A stretch of DNA of 33,410 bases from Methanophagales archaeon (GTDB lineage: Archaea > Halobacteriota > Syntropharchaeia > Alkanophagales > Methanospirareceae), in contig JAGGRR010000023.1 of assembly GCA_021159465.1 (NCBI GenBank), positions 1-33,410 on the forward strand, in the 5' to 3' direction. The notes beneath the pieces were generated by a model. It had not been told where the DNA came from, did no database searches, and saw only the letters and a list, made by a program, of their open reading frames with translations. The position numbers and the translations under genes were made by a program. Below, one piece after another: positions 28,888-33,410 of this stretch; position 1 is the first letter of the stretch, and every line of letters begins with the position of its first letter.

Positions 28888-30201
28888 ACCTCGCCCTTCA
28901 GGGCGGGTAGAAGATAAGAACAACATTTAAATACTTTCACTCACAACTTAGTAGATGGTCACGCTATCTGTGAAGCTAAAGCTTGAACCTACGGAAGAGC
29001 AGAGGCAGAAGATTATGGATTTGGCAAAGAAGTATAAAGACGCCTTCAACGAGGTCAGCGAATACGCTTTCAGCAATCGTGTTTTCGACCACATCGGATT
29101 GCACAAAGCCCTATACCGTAAGCTCAAGGAGAAATATGCCTTTCAGGCTCAGATCGCCATCTCGGTCATAAGAGAGGTCGCTCAGCACTACGCTTCAGTC
29201 TTTGATCAGTTAGCTGAGAAGTTTCATGTCTCTAAGAGAGATCGCAAGAGGTTAGTTGAGTTGTTCTATAAAGAGGTTAAAAGACCGATCAAAAGAAGGA
29301 AGCTGATTGTCAAGCTCGTTAAGGGAAGAAGCTACGACTTGAAGATAGACCCAAGAGTTTGCTCCATCTCAGTTATTGGTGAAAGATTGAAGAGGATTCC
29401 TTACTACGGTTGGAGCAAGCACTACAAATATATAGAGCTTGGCTACGGAGACGCAACCCTATACTATGAGAGAAGCAACAAGCTCTGGTATCTCATCGTA
29501 TCGGTAGAAGTTCCTGAGAGCGAGCTTAAGCCTAAGAAGGTCGTTGGCGTTGATATAAATGAGCCTTCAGATAGTTTCGTGGCGTTATGTGATAGCTTAG
29601 GAAGAAGTAAGCTTATTGAGTTCTCTCAACAAGTTTTGAGGTTGAAGTCACATTATCAAAAGTTACGCTCACAACTCCAGTCTAAAGGCACTCGCTCCGC
29701 TAAGAGGCGTCTATCATCTCTTAGCGGAGTCGAGAAACGGCTGGTTAGGAACTTTCTGCATGTCGTTGCCAAAGAAATTGTTGAGAACTCGCCATGTGTC
29801 TTTGGTTTAGAGGACTTGAACGGTATCAGAGAGCGTAGAGAGAGACATGCTAAGTTCAGCGGCGAGAAAAGAAGGTTGTTCAGTCAGTGGTGTTTCAGAG
29901 AGCTTCAAACGCTGATCGAATACAAAGCCAAACTCTGCGGAAGCAAAGTCATTTACGTTGACTCGCAGTATACATCAATCAGCTGTCCGGTGTGTGGCTA
30001 CACTGCTAAGGAAAACAGAGACAAGAAGAGGTTCTGTTGCAGGAACTGTGGATTCGAAGAGCATGCAGATATTGTCGGTGCTAAAAACATTATGTTGAGG
30101 GTTTTGAAAGACCTTCAGAACGGGGCGCTTGTCAGCCGTCCCGATGCTCCCCCTTAATAGGGGTTGAGCAAGCCTCGCCCTTTAGGGCGGGGTAGCTGAC
30201 A
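28888..30201 (+). mobile_element. IS200/IS605-type element carrying only tnpB
   Basis: About 1.3 kb on the plus strand. The left end holds a hairpin (CGCCC-TTCA-GGGCG, 28892-28905) and the right end holds CCTCGCCC-TTTA-GGGCGGGG (30173-30192), the subterminal hairpins typical of this family. No Y1 transposase tnpA is present, so it would need one in trans. The flanks are GTAGAA and TTCTAC, which when rejoined form the palindrome GTAGAATTCTAC and restore the interrupted gene. The stretch 30120-30200 probably encodes the guide (omega) RNA scaffold. Boundaries inferred; error of a few bases. Confidence 0.75.
28955..30157 (+). CDS. tnpB: IS200/IS605-type TnpB nuclease (400 aa)
   Basis: RNA-guided nuclease of the family that gave rise to Cas12. 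RuvC residues Asp 200 (VVGVDINE), Glu 286 (FGLEDLNG) and Asp 372 (HADIVGAKN) are all present, and the zinc finger is CPVC (344-347) with CRNC (362-365). Length is normal and no frameshift is seen, so it is likely functional. TATA-like ATTTAAATA about 25 bases before the ATG suggests a leaderless message. It is the only protein gene on the plus strand. It is not close to the IS607 TnpB, which has a different zinc-finger type. Confidence 0.93.
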   Translation: MVTLSVKLKLEPTEEQRQKIMDLAKKYKDAFNEVSEYAFSNRVFDHIGLHKALYRKLKEKYAFQAQIAISVIREVAQHYASVFDQLAEKFHVSKRDRKRLVELFYKEVKRPIKRRKLIVKLVKGRSYDLKIDPRVCSISVIGERLKRIPYYGWSKHYKYIELGYGDATLYYERSNKLWYLIVSVEVPESELKPKKVVGVDINEPSDSFVALCDSLGRSKLIEFSQQVLRLKSHYQKLRSQLQSKGTRSAKRRLSSLSGVEKRLVRNFLHVVAKEIVENSPCVFGLEDLNGIRERRERHAKFSGEKRRLFSQWCFRELQTLIEYKAKLCGSKVIYVDSQYTSISCPVCGYTAKENRDKKRFCCRNCGFEEHADIVGAKNIMLRVLKDLQNGALVSRPDAPP

Positions 30202-30243
30202 TTCTACAAGCTTTTTCAGCAGCTCTAACACTTCCTCTTCCAT
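30202..30243 (-). pseudogene. 5' part of the cysteine-rich gene split by the IS element
   Basis: MEEEVLELLKKLVE, started by TTTTTCGCTTGGGGGTGAAG, then cut by the right end of the IS200/IS605-type element. It continues in frame at 28887. A short ribosome product of this stub would run into element sequence (CQLPRP..). Confidence 0.7.
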
Positions 30244-30292
30244 CTTCACCCCCAAGCGAAAAATAGAAAAAATGGAGAATGGTTAATTTGGC

Positions 30293-30520
30293 TTACTGCT
30301 CAAAGCATACAATGATGACTGTGTAACCCCCGTCTCTCTCCGCCTCTAAAATTTATCCTCCACTCTCCTCGAGTTCTCGCAGCACCTCTCTCGCATCCTC
30401 GCCGAAGCCGACAGTGATGACATCTATATGTCGGTGGCATCTATCCTTCCAGTAGATTATGCTGCCATACTTTACCGCACATATCTCTGCCCCGCAGACG
30501 GGGCAGAATACTCTCACCAC
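30293..30520 (-). CDS. small zinc-binding-type protein with an in-frame TAA (55 or 75 aa)
   Basis: From GTG 30520 the frame reads VVRVFCPVCGAEICAVKYGS and continues to EESGG, then TAA (30353-30355). It then stays open, in the same frame, for ILEAERDGGYTVIIVCFEQ to a TAA at 30293. CPVC and the later Cys/His residues suggest metal binding. The continuation reads like genuine protein, so the gene may be broken by a point mutation, or the stop may be read through. An ATG 21 bases upstream (30541-30538 region) gives only a 7-residue leader ending at the same site. The SD is GGGAGTG/GGAGATG. Confidence 0.5.
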
Positions 30521-30577
30521 TTGTCATCCATCTCCATCACTCCCAAGCAAAAAATGAAAGAAAAATGAAAGAAATAA

Positions 30578-30736
30578 TTAGCCCCGCATCCTTCGAAGTC
30601 GCTTGAGGTTTGTTTGGAGCTCTTTTACAACTTGCTCTAAAAATCCTATGTCCCACTCGGTTGAGTGTGTGTGCGATGCAAGCGTTGTTATGAGTTCTTC
30701 TATATTTTCCTCTATGACTTCTACTTCCAACCTCAT
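30578..30736 (-). CDS. small helical protein (52 aa)
   Basis: MRLEVEVIEENIEELITTLA, then SHTHSTEWDIGFLEQVVKEL and a basic end (LKRLRRMRG). The ATG at 30736 directly follows TTTTTTCCTTTGGGGGTAAAA, the recurrent junction. Looks like a two-helix protein. Too short for most gene finders. Function unknown. The longer ORF in another frame here (30537-30791) is a shadow. Confidence 0.65.
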   Translation of the reverse strand: MRLEVEVIEENIEELITTLASHTHSTEWDIGFLEQVVKELQTNLKRLRRMRG

Positions 30737-30774
30737 TTTTACCCCCAAAGGAAAAAATGAGAGAGAAAAAAGAG

Positions 30775-30981
30775 TTAGTGGAGTAAGACATTCACAGGCG
30801 CGGGCTTTCTCCAGAGTTTCGGCGCTCTTAGATAGTATCCTCGCATCCCTTTAAAGAGGATAAAGCTTATACTCTCGTTATAAATCATTACCGTCTCTCC
30901 GCTGTAGTTTCTCTCCTTGTAAATCTCCGCCCCCTCAACGCACAGTCTTAATCCGTGCCGGAATTCTATATAGACCTTCAT
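30775..30981 (-). CDS. small hypothetical protein (68 aa)
   Basis: MKVYIEFRHGLRLCVEGAEI, then beta-rich NYSGETVMIYNESISFILFK and a basic end. ATG at 30981 is set by GGGGGTGATGTGG; the longer ORF to 31107 translates the GC-rich noncoding stretch and is not supported. It is the first gene after that stretch, whose hairpins would form its 5' leader if cotranscribed. CVEGAEIYKE resembles CVEGARIVYDK in the 32198-33013 protein, a possible shared strand. Confidence 0.7.
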   Translation of the reverse strand: MKVYIEFRHGLRLCVEGAEIYKERNYSGETVMIYNESISFILFKGMRGYYLRAPKLWRKPAPVNVLLH

Positions 30982-30996
30982 CCACATCACCCCCAA

Positions 30997-31489
30997 GTCG
31001 GAAAGGCTCCCTTCCCCTTCATCGGTGGCGGGAGATCCGACCCCCCATCGGGGGCACGGGTTACCACCCCGCCTAGGTGGCGCATCCCCTCGAGGAGGAG
31101 CTCTCACCCCGTCAGACCTCCCCTCGGGTTAGGGGGGAGAGAGCTGGTGGAGTGGAGACCAGTCCCTCCTCCCGCGCCTTCCCATCCCCCGTTAGTCAAC
31201 CCACCCTCCATGCTCTTCGCACTTCATCGGGTGCCCGCCCTGGGGGAGGCGGGACTCTCCTCTGCGGAGAGTAAGAAAGGCAGAGGAGAGCGGAGCACCT
31301 CCAGGGAAGTGGCCCGGGGAGAAACGAGCAGACCTTCTGCAGGACTGGGGCAACATCCTGCTTCATCGGCGGCGGGGGTGACCGCCCTACCCTATAGGGT
31401 AGGGAGAACTGCTCGCTCCTCCCCTGTCGCTGTTGCACTTGAGAGAGCTCCAGACCCCTTTCGCAGCGGGTGGAGGGGTCGTAAAAAAT
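30997..31489. ncRNA. GC-rich structured region, candidate noncoding RNA
   Basis: About 490 bases, far richer in G and C than the rest, with no ORF carrying an SD. Many stems are visible: GTCGGA/TCCGAC (30997-31002 with 31036-31041) enclosing CTCCC/GGGAG; CCCCC-CATC-GGGGG; CTCCCC/GGGGAG near 31118; CTGGT/ACCAG near 31150; CCCGCC/GGCGGG near 31233; CTCTCC/GGAGAG near 31255; CTACCC-TA-TAGGGTAG near 31385. CTTCATCGG recurs at 31017, 31222 and 31361, twice followed by [TC]GGCGGG. In thermophiles such islands are often structured RNAs. Strand unknown. It does not fit RNase P or SRP RNA. Confidence 0.5.
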
Positions 31490-31509
31490 GGGGGCGCTTA
31501 GGCGCCCCC
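31490..31509 (-). terminator. 8-bp terminator hairpin with a stop codon in its loop
   Basis: GGGGGCGC-TTAG-GCGCCCCC is a perfect stem. On the minus strand it is followed by ATTTTTTAC, a textbook intrinsic terminator. The TAA of the 31498-32070 gene (31498-31500) lies in the 4-base loop, so the stem starts inside the coding sequence (IGGGA codons). It separates that gene from the GC-rich region, which would then need its own promoter or read-through. Confidence 0.75.
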
Positions 31510-32070
31510 TCCAATCACATTTTTGTGCGCCTCTATCTCAGCCTCCAGTTCCTCAATCGTCATCTCTTTCCAATCTCCCGTTCTCTTCAAATCGTCAATC
31601 ACTTTCGCTCTGTAGTAAAGGCTCAGACGCCTGCCTTTCTTTGCAAGGTCGAGTTTTCTCTGCAATTCTTTGTCTTCTCTGTAAGCCTTCGCTACAGCAA
31701 TTTCTATAGCCTTAAGTCTCTGGAGCATCTCTCTCTCGTCCGCAACATCATCGAGCGTCTTTGCAACATCCACCCCAACTTTCTGCTCTATCTTCCTTAT
31801 AATTTTGTCAAGTGAAACACTTTTTCCAAGCGCTATGTTAGTGGCAAGGTCTTCGGCAGTGTTTTTCACCACCCTCTTCTTTGAGAAGTATTTCTGGTTC
31901 GCCTCTCTAAACCACTCTTTTCGTAGTTGCTCTGACTTTACATCAAGCCCCTCTCGCTTTGTTACAAGCCCTCTGAACGCTTTACTCTCCTTCTCAAGCT
32001 CTTCCACACGCTTCTTCAACTCTTCCACTAACTTCTCCATCTCTTCCACACTCTTCCCTCTCACACCCAT
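31498..32070 (-). CDS. coiled-coil protein (190 aa)
   Basis: Unrecognised. A strong coiled coil at the start (VEEMEKLVEELKKRVEELEK), then a helical, basic body (KYFSKKRVVKNTAEDLATNI, DLAKKGRRLSLYYRAKVIDD). The ATG at 32070 follows GGGAGGAAAT; an ATG 15 bases upstream after AGAGG is an alternative. The longer ORF to 32214 translates the GC-rich leader (32.1-32.2 kb), which holds the hairpin CCCCCGC-TTTT-GCGGGGG at 32107-32124 and no gene. Net charge and coils suggest a structural or scaffold role, but nothing firm. Confidence 0.7.
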   Translation of the reverse strand: MGVRGKSVEEMEKLVEELKKRVEELEKESKAFRGLVTKREGLDVKSEQLRKEWFREANQKYFSKKRVVKNTAEDLATNIALGKSVSLDKIIRKIEQKVGVDVAKTLDDVADEREMLQRLKAIEIAVAKAYREDKELQRKLDLAKKGRRLSLYYRAKVIDDLKRTGDWKEMTIEELEAEIEAHKNVIGGGA

Positions 32071-32197
32071 ATTTCCTCCCGTCATTTTTCCTCTACCCCC
32101 TCCCCTCCCCCGCTTTTGCGGGGGGCCTGGAGCTCTCTGCTTTAGGTGGAGACCCCTCTTGCACGGGAACGGGGGGATAGTTTTGATATGGGAAAAA

Positions 32198-33013
32198 TTA
32201 GGGAGAGGGGGCAAACAACTTTTGAAGGAAAACGCATCCTTCTTCCATTAAAATCTCTCTCGCAAGGAAGTGAGCTGAACGGGCGAGTTTGCAGAACCTT
32301 CTGAGAGGACACTTTTCGCATAATCGAGAGTGGTCAAGGTGTAGGAGAGAGAGATCTTTCTTTAGTTTTTCTAGGTCTTTCTTGGTCATTGGTTGCCCGA
32401 GCCTGTGCTTCTTCAACCTTTCTACTGTTTCGTGAAATTCAGGAGTATCAACATCACCGCTTGTCTTTAGTGTAGTGTATTCTGTCCACAATCGCATGAA
32501 CTCAACTCTCTCAATACTTGAAGGGGTGGAAAGGCTTTGGAGTGTGTGGGAAGTCTTTGTTTCGAAGTAGTCCTTATAGTATTTTTGATGGTAGTGGTGG
32601 TATTTCTTCCTATATTTTATCCTCTTCCACTCCCTTTCAGTTACTTTCCCCTCTTCTTTCAGTCTCTCTGCAAAGCTTCTTGCCTCTTCAACTTCCTCTT
32701 CACTGATGCGATGCCCCGCACTACTGATTTCAAACAACGGCGTTATGATAGTCCATGCTTTCTCCACCTTATCGTATACAATACGGGCTCCTTCAACACA
32801 TACCTCCACAACACTATTATCGCCACTGAGCAGTGGTATATATTTCTTTATCTTCTTTACAAAATCTCTAAAGGTGTCTCCTTCACTATCCCTCCATGCA
32901 ATCTTGTGTGTCCTCTGAATGTGGCTGTCTATACTCTCGGCGACCACATCAAAAGTCCCCCCTCTCCGATATTGGCATAATTTACAGTAGCAGGTATAGA
33001 TTACAGGAGGCAT
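32198..33013 (-). CDS. zinc-finger protein, first gene of the replicon's long operon (271 aa)
   Basis: N-terminal CYCKLCQYRRGGTFD followed by SHIQRTHK (C-x2-C...H-x4-H, about 8-38) forms a classical C2H2-type finger, likely DNA-binding. The middle is basic and aromatic (KYRKKYHHYHQKYYKDYF). A second cysteine group, CEKCPLRRFC, lies near residue 240, resembling GKCPLNKEGEFC of the IS-split gene. The ATG at 33013 follows GGCGGGGGGCTT; the ORF to 33040 begins upstream of that SD. It is preceded by the repeat region, which makes it a candidate regulator or initiator acting there. Confidence 0.75.
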   Translation of the reverse strand: MPPVIYTCYCKLCQYRRGGTFDVVAESIDSHIQRTHKIAWRDSEGDTFRDFVKKIKKYIPLLSGDNSVVEVCVEGARIVYDKVEKAWTIITPLFEISSAGHRISEEEVEEARSFAERLKEEGKVTEREWKRIKYRKKYHHYHQKYYKDYFETKTSHTLQSLSTPSSIERVEFMRLWTEYTTLKTSGDVDTPEFHETVERLKKHRLGQPMTKKDLEKLKKDLSLLHLDHSRLCEKCPLRRFCKLARSAHFLAREILMEEGCVFLQKLFAPSP

Positions 33014-33049
33014 AAGCCCCCCGCCCCGACGGGTCTCCACCTTTTTTGA

Positions 33050-33312
33050 GTGAGCGTTTTAAGCGTTATGAGTGTTTTAACGCATTAACGCATTATCGCT
33101 TTTAAATCACTATTTCCTACACATACCCCCACACCTAAACTTCAGAGGCTTATCCATAAGCGGTTATGCACCGCCTACTTCACTTTATACAGCTCGCACC
33201 CGCCCCTTCTTTTTAATTCAATTTTGAGAGCGGGTGCGAACCGTTTTTGAGAGCGTCCTTGTTCAAAACGCTCTCTTTTTTGAGAGCGTTTTCATCACAA
33301 AAACGCTCTCAA
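33050..33312. repeat. iteron and inverted-repeat region, origin or operator candidate
   Basis: Left part (33050-33100): GCGTTAATGCGTT-type repeats on the minus strand (33079-33091) with related GCGTTTTAA and GCGTTATG. Middle: TCGCACCCGC (33194-33203) pairs with GCGGGTGCGA (33230-33239) across an AT-rich loop. Right part: TTTTGAGAGCG units at 33222, 33245 and 33278 alternate with CGCTCTC units at 33269 and 33304; AAAACGCTCTC (33265-33275) pairs perfectly with GAGAGCGTTTT (33282-33292), which also pairs with AAAACGCTCTC at 33300-33310. A TTTAAAAG box near 33102-33109 (minus strand) could be the TATA box for the 33013 gene. The rest, to 33410, has AT-rich sequence and a lone GAGCGTTATT, nothing more. 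Confidence 0.6.
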
Positions 33313-33410
33313 TATAAAATATATTATAACTTCAGACAAACAGATATGTTTGTTTTGGCTCAAGAAAAGGGAGCGTTATTCTTGGAAAGAGAGGCTGGAT
33401 AGGTTTATTC

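Noticed and set aside
30537-30791. 84-aa minus ORF MSYSTNSFFSLIFSFGGKNE and following
   Set aside because: It translates the T-tract and SD of the junction and overlaps the 52-aa gene, which has the proper start.
30997-31489. Identity as RNase P RNA or SRP RNA
   Set aside because: The conserved archaeal RNase P blocks (such as GAGGAAAGTCC and ACAGAA) and the SRP helix-8 motif were not found on either strand.
30955-31815. Long plus-strand ORF (286 aa) and other ORFs in the GC-rich island
   Set aside because: No SD or TATA box, composition like translated GC-rich noncoding DNA (runs of Pro, Arg, Gly, Ser), and the 3' part lies antisense to a well supported coiled-coil gene.
33145-33165. TTATCCATAA similar to a bacterial DnaA box
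   Set aside because: Archaea do not use DnaA; it is part of the small inverted repeat GCTTAT-CC-ATAAGC and I give it no meaning.
1-33410. CRISPR array or cas genes
   Set aside because: No regularly spaced direct repeats of 24-40 bases; the short-period repeats found are 10-bp tandem units or inverted repeats.
1-33410. Terminal repeats or overlapping ends showing a circular or linear complete genome
   Set aside because: The first and last bases share no obvious direct or inverted repeat. Completeness cannot be judged from the sequence alone.

Overview
The window looks like one accessory replicon (archaeal virus or plasmid) rather than a chromosome segment. Evidence that it is archaeal: an MCM-like helicase, an archaeal-type tRNA-Arg, TATA boxes about 25-30 bp before leaderless starts, a secreted protein with an archaeal-style C-terminal anchor, and a bulge-helix-bulge (BHB) intron. 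The BHB intron in an mRNA and the many GC-paired hairpins suggest a thermophile, possibly Thermoproteota; this is inference. All genes run on the minus strand except an IS200/IS605-type tnpB and the tRNA. I recognised no capsid, terminase, polymerase or tyrosine integrase, so virus versus plasmid stays open.

Layout in the direction of transcription (right to left). 33.41-33.01 kb: AT-rich region with iterons and inverted repeats, a replication-origin or control candidate. 33.0-31.5 kb: two genes, a zinc-finger protein and a coiled-coil protein, ending in a perfect terminator hairpin. 31.49-31.0 kb: a roughly 490-base GC-rich, hairpin-rich stretch with no convincing gene, a candidate structured RNA. 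31.0-26.9 kb: small genes, two zinc-ribbon proteins, a winged-helix protein, and an IS200/IS605 element inserted in a small cysteine-rich gene. 26.9-11.8 kb: a secreted transglutaminase-like protein; a MoxR-type AAA+ ATPase; a von Willebrand factor A (VWA)/metallopeptidase-like protein; six members of a paralogous family flanking that pair; three zinc-ribbon genes, one split by an IS607 element; two shorter relatives of the family; and a radical SAM protein whose 3' end overlaps the tRNA gene on the other strand. 11.05-10.55 kb: AT-rich noncoding DNA with inverted repeats, ending in the promoter of a ribbon-helix-helix regulator. 10.5-0.19 kb: regulator, small genes, another family member, a Gp88-like protein, the MCM-like helicase and a proline-rich winged-helix candidate.

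Most notable observations. (1) The MoxR gene carries a 51-nt insertion in its Walker B motif. The insertion is bounded by a BHB fold with two AAA bulges, and its removal restores a normal Walker B. Because 51 is a multiple of three, unspliced mRNA is also fully open. (2) A family of seven long and two short paralogs shares the C-terminal signature M-[KR]-x3-[AV]-x-[FY]-[VIL]-L and clusters around the MoxR/VWA pair. (3) About twenty gene junctions have the same layout: stop codon, T5-T7 tract, a few pyrimidines, GGGGGTG, start. (4) Two insertion elements each split a cassette gene that can be rebuilt in frame; one fuses TnpB to a zinc-ribbon tail.

Together the genes suggest a replicon with its own helicase, a regulator likely to control itself, a MoxR/VWA remodelling machine with an expanded family of possible partners, and a surface or secreted enzyme. 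Most of the other genes are unrecognised.
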